In this document: piece by piece, positions 15,818-23,759 of the stretch
Layout: the number at the start of each line of letters is the position of its first letter
How positions within the stretch are numbered: position 1 is the first letter of the stretch
Source: Amycolatopsis orientalis DSM 40040 = KCTC 9412
GTDB lineage: Bacteria; Actinomycetota; Actinomycetes; Mycobacteriales; Pseudonocardiaceae
Length of the DNA: 64,000 nucleotides
Assembly (NCBI RefSeq): GCF_000478275.1
Contig: NZ_ASJB01000051.1
Span: 62,001-126,000, forward strand
Direction: 5' to 3'
Notes under the pieces: generated by a model
What the model was told of the DNA's origin: nothing
Databases searched by the model: none
Seen by the model: the letters and a program-made list of their open reading frames with translations, nothing else
Position numbers and translations under genes: made by a program

Positions 15818-16228
15818 TTACACCGCTGATCCGTTGTCGGGTGGTCGCGTCTGACGGGACTTCCCGAGGACGGCGGATGGCCCGGACAGCCCGAGGCGCC
15901 GCAACGACGCGTCGAGGTCCGAACCGAGTTCCGCGCTGGACGCGTCCGCGGCCGGAGGTAGTGCCCGTACCACCAACGAGCTTCCCGGCGGCAGTGTTCC
16001 GATCCTGGCGGAAACGAGATGCCTCAACCGGCGGGTGACCCGGTGGCGGACCACCGAGTTGCCCACGGCCTTGCTCACCACAAAACCCGCCCGCGCCGCT
16101 TCGGCGGCATCGGGCGGGTCCGTGGTCAACGCATGGACGACGAGGCGGCGCCTGCCTGCCTTGGCCCCACGCCGCATCACGGCACGGAAATCCTCACTGC
16201 GCCGCAAACGCGCGGCGGCCGGCAGCAC
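15818..16228 (-). CDS. rnpA: Ribonuclease P protein component
   Basis: A 136-residue basic protein starting with GTG. The RNase P signature is AVGNSVVRHRVTRRLRHL (about residues 53-70), preceded by RLRRSEDFRAVMRRGAK, which starts all RnpA proteins. It binds RNase P RNA and helps mature the 5' ends of tRNAs. The C-terminal tail beyond residue 115 (SAVLGKSRQTRPPDNGSAV) is an extension of no clear role. It follows rpmH by 23 bp. Confidence 0.95.
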   Translation of the reverse strand: MLPAAARLRRSEDFRAVMRRGAKAGRRRLVVHALTTDPPDAAEAARAGFVVSKAVGNSVVRHRVTRRLRHLVSARIGTLPPGSSLVVRALPPAADASSAELGSDLDASLRRLGLSGPSAVLGKSRQTRPPDNGSAV

Positions 16229-16251
16229 GACGTCCCTCGACGGCGGCCGGA

Positions 16252-16395
16252 TCAGGCGGACAGTGCGCCGCGGCCCTTGCGACGGCGAGCCGCCAGGATC
16301 GCCCGGCCGGCGCGGGTCCGCATCCGCAGCCGGAACCCGTGGACCCGGGCGCGTCGGCGGTTGTTCGGCTGGAAGGTGCGCTTACCCTTGCTCAC
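16252..16395 (-). CDS. rpmH: 50S ribosomal protein L34
   Basis: A 47-residue very basic protein: SKGKRTFQPNNRRRARVHGF and RTRAGRAILAARRRKGRG are invariant L34 features. GTG at 16395 is chosen for AGGAGAAG 8 nt upstream. It is the first gene of the leftward rpmH-rnpA-yidD-yidC-jag operon, divergent from dnaA. Confidence 0.97.
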   Translation of the reverse strand: MSKGKRTFQPNNRRRARVHGFRLRMRTRAGRAILAARRRKGRGALSA

Positions 16396-17002
16396 GACTA
16401 ACTTCTCCTGTTTCTCGGCCGCCGGGAACGGTTCGACCCGTTCCTGGCGTGTCGTGCTGACGCACGGCAGTCTCTGGTGTCTCCTACCAACGTGTGGCCT
16501 CGTCACGTCGAGCGACGACAACGTGGGCACGCGAAACGCCCCCGCTGTATACGGGAGACCTTACGAGGGTACGCACCCACCGCCCGGGCCCGGCAAGCAC
16601 CCCCTCGACCACGGACCGCGACCGGCCGTGGAGAGTGATCGCCGACGACGTGAAGGCACCGAATGGCAACACGCCGTACACCGTGAAATGCTTGCGCGCG
16701 AGGATGCCTTGTGGCAACGAGCGGGGCTTGTTAGCGTGCCCCTCCCGGGTTTTCGCCGAGGTGGAACGGTGCAGGCGCCCGGGTGTCCTTGGGATGTGGA
16801 GGCGTCCCGCCGACATTACGTCGATCCCCGCAGGTGACGTCGCCGCGGGCCGCCGTACATTAGTGCACAGCTGTGGACAACTATGTGGATATTTGCTGTG
16901 CGCATGAGCTGATCGGGCCACGATGACGCTCGATGGAGTGTTTCCGGGCGTTCGCTGAGTGATCTCGCCGCACGCACCGATGAGGGGAGGGGAGTCAGGC
17001 AG
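16396..17002. promoter_or_regulatory. rpmH-dnaA divergent promoter region with DnaA boxes
   Basis: This 607-bp spacer holds no convincing gene. A palindrome GGAACGG (16425-16431) / CCGTTCC (16438-16444) lies in the rpmH leader. Near the dnaA side, TGTGGACAA at 16872-16880 is the exact complement of the actinobacterial DnaA box TTGTCCACA. TGTGGATAT follows at 16884-16892, and GTGCACAGCTGTG lies just before, so DnaA probably autoregulates here. GGGGAGGGGAG at 16983-16993 is the dnaA ribosome-binding site. Exact -10/-35 elements were not resolved. Confidence 0.7.
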
Positions 17003-18622
17003 GTGTCCGATCACCAGCACAATCTTGGCGTCATCTGGGAACAGGTCGTGCGCGAACTGTCCGATGGCACCCTCTCCCCGCAGCAGCGCGCCTGGATGCG
17101 GGTGACCCGGCCGATCGGCCTCCTCGACGGCACCGCCTTGCTCGCCGCTCCCAGTGATTTCGCCAAGGAAGCGATCGAACGCGCCCTCCGCGGCGCGATC
17201 ACCGAAGCCCTTTCGCGACGGCTCGGCCGCGTGGTCTCCCTCGCGGTGAAGGTCGACAGCACCGAGACGCCCCCTCCGGCGGCCGGTCCCCGCTATGACC
17301 CGTCACCCGGCCGGGTGGAAAACGGCAACGGGCCGGTACCGGGTCCCCCTCCGCTGCCCGACGGTGACGGCATGCTGTCCCCGAACCGCCCGCGGCCCGA
17401 GCCTCCGAAGCCGAGGCCGCCGAGGCAGCAGCCGGTCGACAACAGCCTCAACGATGGCGATGACAGCGATGAAGAAGTCGACGAAGAGGGCGAGGCCCTC
17501 GCCGCCGTGACCGAGATCTGGCCGACGTTCTCCGGCCAGCCGATCGCGGGGCAGCCCTACACCGCGCCGGCGCAGCCGCAGACGTCGAAGACGAAGCTGA
17601 ACGAGAAGTACACGTTCGACACCTTTGTCATCGGTGCGTCGAACCGCTTCGCGCACGCCGCCGCCGTCGCGGTCGCCGAAGCACCGGCGCGCGCGTACAA
17701 CCCGCTCTTCATCTGGGGAGAGTCCGGACTCGGGAAGACCCACCTGCTGCACGCCGTCGGGCACTACGCCCAGCGGCTGTTCCCCGGCATGCGCGTGCGG
17801 TACGTGTCGACCGAAGAGTTCACGAACGACTTCATCAACTCGCTGCGCGACGACCGGAAGGTCGCGTTCCAGCGCCGCTACCGTGACATCGACATCCTGC
17901 TCGTCGACGACATCCAGTTCCTGGAGGGCAAGGAAGGTACGCAGGAAGAGTTCTTCCACACCTTCAACACCCTCCACAACGCGAACAAGCAGATCGTCGT
18001 CTCCTCCGACCGTCCGCCGAAGCGCCTCGAAACGCTGGAAGACCGGCTGCGCACGCGGTTCGAGTGGGGCCTCATCACCGACATCCAGCCGCCCGAGCTC
18101 GAAACGCGTATCGCGATCCTTCGCAAGAAGGCCGCTCAGGACAGGCTCGCGGTTCCCGGCGAGGTCCTGGAGTTCATCGCTTCGCGCGTCGAGGCGAACA
18201 TCCGGGAACTCGAAGGCGCGCTCATCCGCGTCACCGCCTTCGCCTCGCTGAACCAGCAACCGGTCGACGTCGCCCTCGCCGAGATCGTGCTCCGGGACCT
18301 CATCCCGGATTCGCACGCGCCGGAGATCACCGCGCCGACCATCATGGGCGTCACTTCCGAGTTCTTCGACGTGACGCTCGACGACCTCTGCGGCCCGGGC
18401 AAGACCAAGGCGCTCGCGACGGCGCGGCAGATCGCGATGTACCTCTGCCGTGAACTGACCGACATGTCGCTGCCGAAGATCGGGCAGACCTTCGGCGGCC
18501 GCGACCATACGACGGTCATGCACGCGGACAAGAAGATCCGCAAGGAAATGGCCGAACGACGGCGTATCTACGACCAGGTCCAGGAGCTGACCTCCCGGAT
18601 CAAACAGCGCGCCCGGCAGTAA
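17003..18622 (+). CDS. dnaA: Chromosomal replication initiator protein DnaA
   Basis: A 539-residue initiator with GTG start and a strong purine-rich ribosome-binding site. Domain I (residues 1-85) is IWEQVVRELSDGTLSPQQRA onward. Domain II (about 86-195) is long, Pro-rich and includes the acidic run NDGDDSDEEVDEEGE. The AAA+ domain III has Walker A GESGLGKT (239-246) and Walker B LLVDDIQF (299-306). Domain IV carries the DnaA-box-binding signature GRDHTTVMHADKKI. It binds the boxes in the oriC just downstream and melts the origin. DnaA boxes upstream suggest self-regulation. Confidence 0.99.
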   Translation: MSDHQHNLGVIWEQVVRELSDGTLSPQQRAWMRVTRPIGLLDGTALLAAPSDFAKEAIERALRGAITEALSRRLGRVVSLAVKVDSTETPPPAAGPRYDPSPGRVENGNGPVPGPPPLPDGDGMLSPNRPRPEPPKPRPPRQQPVDNSLNDGDDSDEEVDEEGEALAAVTEIWPTFSGQPIAGQPYTAPAQPQTSKTKLNEKYTFDTFVIGASNRFAHAAAVAVAEAPARAYNPLFIWGESGLGKTHLLHAVGHYAQRLFPGMRVRYVSTEEFTNDFINSLRDDRKVAFQRRYRDIDILLVDDIQFLEGKEGTQEEFFHTFNTLHNANKQIVVSSDRPPKRLETLEDRLRTRFEWGLITDIQPPELETRIAILRKKAAQDRLAVPGEVLEFIASRVEANIRELEGALIRVTAFASLNQQPVDVALAEIVLRDLIPDSHAPEITAPTIMGVTSEFFDVTLDDLCGPGKTKALATARQIAMYLCRELTDMSLPKIGQTFGGRDHTTVMHADKKIRKEMAERRRIYDQVQELTSRIKQRARQ

Positions 18623-18644
18623 TCCCTTAGCACACAAGGACTTC

Positions 18645-18675
18645 AGGGGCTCTCACCGTCCAGGTGGGAGCCCCT
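18645..18675 (+). terminator. Terminator after dnaA
   Basis: Arms AGGGGCTCTCACC / GGTGGGAGCCCCT, 13 bp with one G-U-type mismatch and a 5-nt loop, followed by TCTTC. It starts 22 bp after the dnaA stop and insulates oriC from transcription. Confidence 0.82.
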
Positions 18676-18809
18676 TCTTCATGCCCGCTTCCCGCTCATA
18701 CGGCCGTCCACATAGGCCAGAGACGCGTGTAGAGCCGCGAAGGCTGGGTACCTGAACGGTATGGCGTACGCACGCGAAGGAGGCGAAGCGCACGTACGCG
18801 CCCTTCGCG

Positions 18810-19295
18810 ATTTCCCTTGTGCACAAAGGGAATCCACATGCTGTGGGTATCTTGTGCACAACTCCGGCGGCGGGGAGACCAGCGGCGATCGGGTTTCCGT
18901 CCACATCGCACTCACAGGCGATCCACAGCATTTCCACACCAAGATCCACACGCTGTCCCCAGGTTGCCCACATCTTGTGCACAAGGGTGAACGGGGTCGT
19001 CCGGGTCACTCTCCCGAGCGATTCCGGTCACGAACGGCGCCCACAACCCTGGGTACAAACCGCCCCACAACTGGGGATAACCGTGGGGACAACTGTGGAT
19101 GACTGTGGACAGATCGAGCGCCGCCCGAAACCATCCACCGACGGCTCGAGCTGTCCACCGTCCGTACACACCCTGGGTCCACACCCTCCGAGCCGCCCGG
19201 ACCTGCGCGAACGAGCCTTGTCCACACAATCCACAACCCCTATTACTACTGCTGTTCTTAGTTCTTCTTAAGAAGGGAATAAAACAAAAACAGGC
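18810..19295. other. Replication origin oriC: DnaA-box array and unwinding element
   Basis: The 922-bp dnaA-dnaN spacer is full of DnaA-box sequences on both strands. TTGTGCACA occurs at 18828-18836, 18852-18860 and 18975-18983, the first inside the palindrome CCCTTTGTGCACAAAGGG-like CCCTTGTGCACAAAGGG. TTGCCCACA is at 18964-18972; complements TGGGGATAA at 19072, TGGGGACAA at 19084, TGTGGATGA at 19094 and TGTGGACAG at 19104; perfect TTGTCCACA at 19218-19226, immediately abutted by CAATCCACA at 19227-19235. Then come ACCCC, the triplet run TAT-TAC-TAC-TGC (19241-19252), a palindrome CTTCTTAAGAAG (19264-19275) and an A-rich stretch to 19291, the lowest-GC segment of the window. The remaining 250 bp to dnaN show only the dnaN leader. 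Confidence 0.93.
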
Positions 19296-19545
19296 GAAGA
19301 GCGGATCTGGGGACAGACTCCGAACCGTGTCGTCTTGTCGACAAAAGCAAGGGGAGGCCGAGGTGACGTGGACCCCGGGGACGGCCTAACGTGGGTCCCT
19401 GCACCTGGTCTGCGTGTCGACGTGCGTTCGCGTCCTCGCCTGGACCGAACACACCTGCGAGGCACCTGGCCATCGCGCTCTCCGGCCGCGGTGACCCGTT
19501 GAGCTTTCGAGCCGTCAGGGGCTCGGTTGTCGAAAGGAAGCGCGC

Positions 19546-20679
19546 ATGAAGATCCGCGTCGAGCGTGACGGGCTGGCCGACGCCGTCGCGTGGGTGGCGA
19601 GAAGCCTCCCGTCGCGGCCTCCGGTCCCGGTTCTGGGCGGTGTCCTGCTCGATGCGGGATCCGACGGGACGAGTGACGCCCTCACCGTCTCCGGATTCGA
19701 CTACGAGGTCTCCGCCACGGTCGGTGTTCCGGCCACGATCGCCGACGGCGGCCGCCTCCTGGTCTCCGGCCGTCTGCTGGCCGACATCACCAAGTCGCTG
19801 CCCGCGCAGCCGGTCGAGATCTCCGTCGACGGCGCCCGCGCGACCATCACCTGCGGCTCCGCGCGCTTCTCCCTGCCGACCATGCCGGTCGAGGACTACC
19901 CGCAGCTCCCGTCCCAGCCCGCCTTCGCCGGCGAACTCACCGGCGACGCCTTCGGCCAGGCCGTCACCCAGGTCGTCGTCGCCGCGGGCAAGGACGACAC
20001 GCTCCCGATGCTGACCGGGATGCGGCTGGAGATCTCCGGCTCTTCGCTGACCCTGGTCGCCACCGACCGTTTCCGGCTCGCGATGCGCGAGTTCACCTGG
20101 GAGCCCGCCGAGGGCCTGTCCGACGCCGCGGTGCTCGTCCCGGCGCGCACGCTCGCCGAGGCCGCGAAGACGCTCGGTGCCAGCGGCGCGAAGATCCGTC
20201 TCGCGCTCGCCAGCGGTGAGGGTCTCCTCGGTCTTTCCGGTTCCGGCCGCTACACCACGACCCGGCTCCTCGACGCGGAGTTCCCGCCGTACCGGCAGCT
20301 GCTGCCCGCGCAGCACACCTCGCGCGCGGTCATCGAGGTCTCCGCGCTCGCCGAGTCGATCAAGCGGGTTTCGCTGGTCGCCGAGCGGGGCACCCAGGTG
20401 CGGCTGGAGTTCAACGACGGTTCGCTGCGGCTCTCCGCCGGTGGCGACGACGAGGGTTCGGCCGAAGAAGAGCTTCAGGTCGACTACGAGGGTGAGCCGG
20501 TGACCATCGCGTTCAACCCGGGTTACCTCGTCGACGGGCTCGGCGCGCTGAACGCGAATCGCGCGGAGCTCACCTTCACCACGCCGAATCGGCCGGCGCT
20601 GATCAAGCCCGCCGATGAAGAGGGCAACGTCGTCCCCGGCTACCTGTACCTCCTGATGCCGGTCCGCCTCCCGGGCTGA
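19546..20679 (+). CDS. dnaN: DNA polymerase III sliding clamp (beta subunit)
   Basis: A 377-residue clamp. ATG with GAAAGGA 7 nt upstream. Three clamp domains follow one another; recognisable segments include KIRVERDGLADAVAWVARSL at the start, FSLPTMPVEDYPQLP, TLVATDRFRLAMREFTW and the conserved C-terminus YLLMPVRLPG. It encircles DNA and tethers polymerase III. It is the first gene right of oriC and is transcribed with the fork. Confidence 0.98.
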   Translation: MKIRVERDGLADAVAWVARSLPSRPPVPVLGGVLLDAGSDGTSDALTVSGFDYEVSATVGVPATIADGGRLLVSGRLLADITKSLPAQPVEISVDGARATITCGSARFSLPTMPVEDYPQLPSQPAFAGELTGDAFGQAVTQVVVAAGKDDTLPMLTGMRLEISGSSLTLVATDRFRLAMREFTWEPAEGLSDAAVLVPARTLAEAAKTLGASGAKIRLALASGEGLLGLSGSGRYTTTRLLDAEFPPYRQLLPAQHTSRAVIEVSALAESIKRVSLVAERGTQVRLEFNDGSLRLSAGGDDEGSAEEELQVDYEGEPVTIAFNPGYLVDGLGALNANRAELTFTTPNRPALIKPADEEGNVVPGYLYLLMPVRLPG

Positions 20680-20718
20680 CCGGCCGTCACTTTCTGTCTC
20701 GCACCAAAGGGGATCTTC

Positions 20719-21606
20719 ATGGCTCAGCTGGGACTCATCGGCCTCGGCAAGATGGGGTTCAACATGCGTGAGCGGCTGCGCGGCGCCGGTCACGAAGTGG
20801 TCGGTTACGACCGCAACCCGGACGTCACCGACTCCTCGTCGCTCGAGGATATGGTGTCCAAACTGGACGGTCCGCGGATCGTCTGGATCATGGTGCCCGC
20901 CGGTGAACCCACCCGGCAGACCGTCGCCGAGCTCAGCAACCTGTTGTCCGAGGGCGACCTCGTGATCGACGGCGGCAACTCGAAGTACACCGACGACCGC
21001 ATCAACGCCGACCTGCTCGCGACGAAGAACATCGGTTACCTCGACTGCGGGGTCTCCGGTGGCGTGTGGGGCAAGGACAACGGCTACGGCCTGATGGTCG
21101 GTGGCGCGGCTTCGGACGTCGAGAAGGCCATGCCGATCTTCGACGCGCTTCGCCCCGAGGGTCCGCGCGAAGAGGGCTTCTCGCACGCCGGCGCCGTCGG
21201 CTCCGGTCACTACGCGAAGATGATCCACAACGGCATCGAGTACGGCATGATGCAGGCCTTCGCCGAAGGCTTCGAGCTGCTCGAAGCCGCGAAGGTCGTC
21301 GAGAACGTGCCCGCGGTGATCAAGGGCTGGCAGCGGGGGACCGTCGTCCGCTCGTGGCTGCTCGACCTGCTCGTCCGCGCGCTCGACGAGGACCCGGAGC
21401 TGGACGACCTCGAGGGCTACGTCGAGGATTCCGGTGAAGGCCGGTGGACGCTGGAAGAGGCGATCAACAACGCGGTCCCGGCGCCGGTCATCTCGGCCGC
21501 GCTCTTCGCGCGGTTCGCTTCCCGCCAGGAGGACTCCGCCGCGATGCGGGCCGTCGCCGCGCTGCGCAACCAGTTCGGCGGGCACGCCGTGAAAAAGGTC
21601 CAGTGA
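20719..21606 (+). CDS. gnd: 6-phosphogluconate dehydrogenase (decarboxylating), short type
   Basis: A 295-residue enzyme converting 6-phosphogluconate to ribulose 5-phosphate and CO2 with NAD(P). The Rossmann motif is GLIGLGKMGFNM at residues 5-16. The substrate-binding signature is LVIDGGNSKYTDD and DCGVSGGVWG, and the catalytic Lys is in GHYAKMIHNGIEYGMMQ. It is shorter than the 470-residue enteric type and matches the YqeC/GndA-like class common in actinobacteria. Its place between dnaN and recF is also seen in Streptomyces and is not a novel insertion. Confidence 0.95.
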   Translation: MAQLGLIGLGKMGFNMRERLRGAGHEVVGYDRNPDVTDSSSLEDMVSKLDGPRIVWIMVPAGEPTRQTVAELSNLLSEGDLVIDGGNSKYTDDRINADLLATKNIGYLDCGVSGGVWGKDNGYGLMVGGAASDVEKAMPIFDALRPEGPREEGFSHAGAVGSGHYAKMIHNGIEYGMMQAFAEGFELLEAAKVVENVPAVIKGWQRGTVVRSWLLDLLVRALDEDPELDDLEGYVEDSGEGRWTLEEAINNAVPAPVISAALFARFASRQEDSAAMRAVAALRNQFGGHAVKKVQ

Positions 21607-21632
21607 CGACGGCCGGCCACTAGGCAGACGGG

Positions 21633-22787
21633 TTGTACCTAAGACATCTCCAGGTCACCGACTTCCGGTCCTGGCCACAAGCCGATCTCGCGCTCGAACC
21701 CGGCCCGACCGTCCTCGTCGGACAGAACGGCCGCGGCAAGACGAACCTCCTCGAGGCGATCGGCTACATCGCGACACTGGGCTCGCATCGCGTCGCGACC
21801 GACGCGCCTTTGGTGCGGCACGGGTGCGAACGCGCGCTGATCAGGGTCGCGGTGGTCAACGACGATCGCGAGCTGACGGTCGAACTGGAGATCACCCCCG
21901 GCAAGGCGAACCGCGCGCGGATCAACCGCGGCGCGGTCGGCAAGCCGCGTGACGTACTGGGCATCCTGCGTACGGTGCTGTTCTCCCCGGAGGATCTGGC
22001 ACTCGTACGCGGGGATCCCGGTGAGCGCCGTCGGTTCATGGACGAACTCCTCGTGCTGCGCGCGCCCCGGTACGCCGGGGTCCGCGCCGACTACGAGAAG
22101 GTCCTGAAGCAGCGGAACGCCCTGCTCAAGACGGCGGGCAAGCGGCGCACGGGGCGCGAAGACCCGTACGCGTTGTCGACGCTCGACGTCTGGGACGACC
22201 ACCTGTCGGTGGCGGGGGCCGCGTTGCTGGCCGCCCGGCTGAACCTCATCGCGGACCTCGCGCCGTACGCGGCCGCCGCGTACATGGGGGTCGCTCCCGA
22301 CTCACGACCGGCGAAGATCGCGTACAGGTCCAGCCTGGGCGAAGCGATGCCGGAGGGCTATGGCGTTCCGGACGGGCCTCGCGCGGACGAAGCGGTCCTC
22401 AAGGAAGTGCTGGTCGAAGCGCTGGGCCGGTCCCGGAACCTGGAGCTGGAGCGCGGGGTGAGCATGGTCGGCCCGCACCGGGACGAGCTGGACCTCGTCC
22501 TCGGCGAAGCACCGGCCAAGGGGTACGCGAGCCATGGGGAGTCCTGGTCGTTCGCCCTCGCACTGCGTCTGGGAAGCTACGAGCTCCTGCGTGGCGAGGC
22601 CGGGGAACCGGTGCTTCTCCTGGATGATGTGTTCGCCGAGCTGGACCGGCGTCGCCGGGCCCGGCTGGCGGAGGTGGCGGCAGGCGCCGAGCAGGTGCTG
22701 GTGACCGCCGCCGTGGACGAGGACGTACCCGCCGAACTGGCCGGGCACCGGTTCCTCGTGGCAGATGGTGAGATCAACCGAGGGTGA
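21633..22787 (+). CDS. recF: DNA replication/repair protein RecF
   Basis: A 384-residue SMC-like ATPase with TTG start (YLRHLQVTDFRSW). Walker A is GQNGRGKT at residues 30-37, and the ABC-type signature and Walker B lie near the C-terminus in VLLLDDVFAELDRRRR. It loads RecA on gapped DNA with RecO and RecR. The start is rare but fixed by homology to the first beta strand. Its TGA stop overlaps the GTG start of the next gene. Confidence 0.96.
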   Translation: MYLRHLQVTDFRSWPQADLALEPGPTVLVGQNGRGKTNLLEAIGYIATLGSHRVATDAPLVRHGCERALIRVAVVNDDRELTVELEITPGKANRARINRGAVGKPRDVLGILRTVLFSPEDLALVRGDPGERRRFMDELLVLRAPRYAGVRADYEKVLKQRNALLKTAGKRRTGREDPYALSTLDVWDDHLSVAGAALLAARLNLIADLAPYAAAAYMGVAPDSRPAKIAYRSSLGEAMPEGYGVPDGPRADEAVLKEVLVEALGRSRNLELERGVSMVGPHRDELDLVLGEAPAKGYASHGESWSFALALRLGSYELLRGEAGEPVLLLDDVFAELDRRRRARLAEVAAGAEQVLVTAAVDEDVPAELAGHRFLVADGEINRG

Positions 22788-23554
22788 CCGGCGTGAAGCG
22801 GACACCCCGGGTGATCGGCGCCACAGCAGTTGCCCACCGATCTGGGGACAAACCTGTGGACAGTGTGGATAACACCGTGAACGCGTTATCGCCCCGCGTG
22901 ACCAAGGGGCCGGAAAAGCGGCTTGACACCCCCCGCACGGGCGGTAGCCCGAGTGAGGGAGGCCTGTTCGACACGCAGCGTGAACAGCCCCCGGTATCGA
23001 ACGGCCTAACCGATACCGAAGGCAAGGAGTCGACTACCGGACGTGACCTCGCGCATGCCGCGCTGGAGGCCGCGAAGGCCAAAGCGAAGGCGCGCGGAGT
23101 TGAACCAGGCGTGCGCCGCGGCCGTATCACCGGAGGAGGGGCCGGGGCGAACGGGCAGAGCCCGCGACGTCGTCGCTGGTCAGGGCCGGGTGCCGACACA
23201 CGCGACCCGCAACCGCTCGGCAGGCTCGCCTCCCGGCTCGCGGTCGACCGCGGCTGGAACACGCGGCTGGCCAACGGTCAGGTCTTCGGCCACTGGGCAC
23301 GACTGGTGGGTGACGAGGTCGCCGAGCACGCCCAGCCGGTGGCGTTGAAGGACGGCGAGCTGACCGTGCGCGCCAGCTCGACGGCGTGGGCGACGCAGCT
23401 GCGCCTGCTCCAGGGGCAGCTGCTGACGAAGATCGCGGCCGGCGTCGGGCACGGCGTGGTGAAGAGGATGCGGATCCAGGGACCGACGGCGCCGAGCTGG
23501 CGGAAAGGGCCGCGGCACGTCCCGGGACGTGGTCCGCGTGACACGTACGGCTGA
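22784..23554 (+). CDS. dciA: DciA (DUF721) replicative helicase operator
   Basis: A 256-residue protein starting at GTG overlapping the recF stop (GTGA). The DUF721/DciA domain is C-terminal, about residues 142-230 (LGRLASRLAVDRGWNTRLAN, VFGHWARLVGDEVAEHAQPV, ASSTAWATQLRLLQGQLL). The N-terminal 140 residues are polar and disordered (AALEAAKAKAKARGVEPG). DciA loads or operates the DnaB helicase in bacteria lacking DnaC, and Rv0004 at the same locus is the mycobacterial member. The 5' end contains three DnaA-box-like sequences (22843-22872), so the true start could be downstream of them, for example GTG 22859. Confidence 0.9.
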   Translation: MTGVKRTPRVIGATAVAHRSGDKPVDSVDNTVNALSPRVTKGPEKRLDTPRTGGSPSEGGLFDTQREQPPVSNGLTDTEGKESTTGRDLAHAALEAAKAKAKARGVEPGVRRGRITGGGAGANGQSPRRRRWSGPGADTRDPQPLGRLASRLAVDRGWNTRLANGQVFGHWARLVGDEVAEHAQPVALKDGELTVRASSTAWATQLRLLQGQLLTKIAAGVGHGVVKRMRIQGPTAPSWRKGPRHVPGRGPRDTYG

Positions 23555-23759
23555 TCCGAGTTGCGCTTCGCGACAACTGTGCCACCAGCGCGCCGAGAAC
23601 GCGCTCAGAGTGCTTCGCGAACGTCAAGACTCTTCTTCGAACGAATTAGCGCGCCTGTGAGCGAATCAGGGGTGTCCTTGCCGCATGCCAGCGGACGCGG
23701 CCAAGTACACTGGAGATGAGCGAGCGTCTGCTCGAGCGAGACGAGGAGAATCAACGCCT

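Noticed and set aside
19258..21585. A 775-codon open frame on the minus strand across dnaN and gnd.
   Set aside because: It is antisense to two certain genes, and its composition (Arg/Gly/Asp/Val-rich) is what GC-rich coding DNA gives in the opposite frame.
20719..21606. gnd as a foreign insertion splitting dnaN and recF.
   Set aside because: The same gene order occurs in other actinobacteria such as Streptomyces, and its codon use matches its neighbours.
23660..23720. A sigma-70-type gyrB promoter using TTGCCG and TACACT.
   Set aside because: The spacer would be 22 bp, too long; only the TACACT is plausible, so no promoter is listed.
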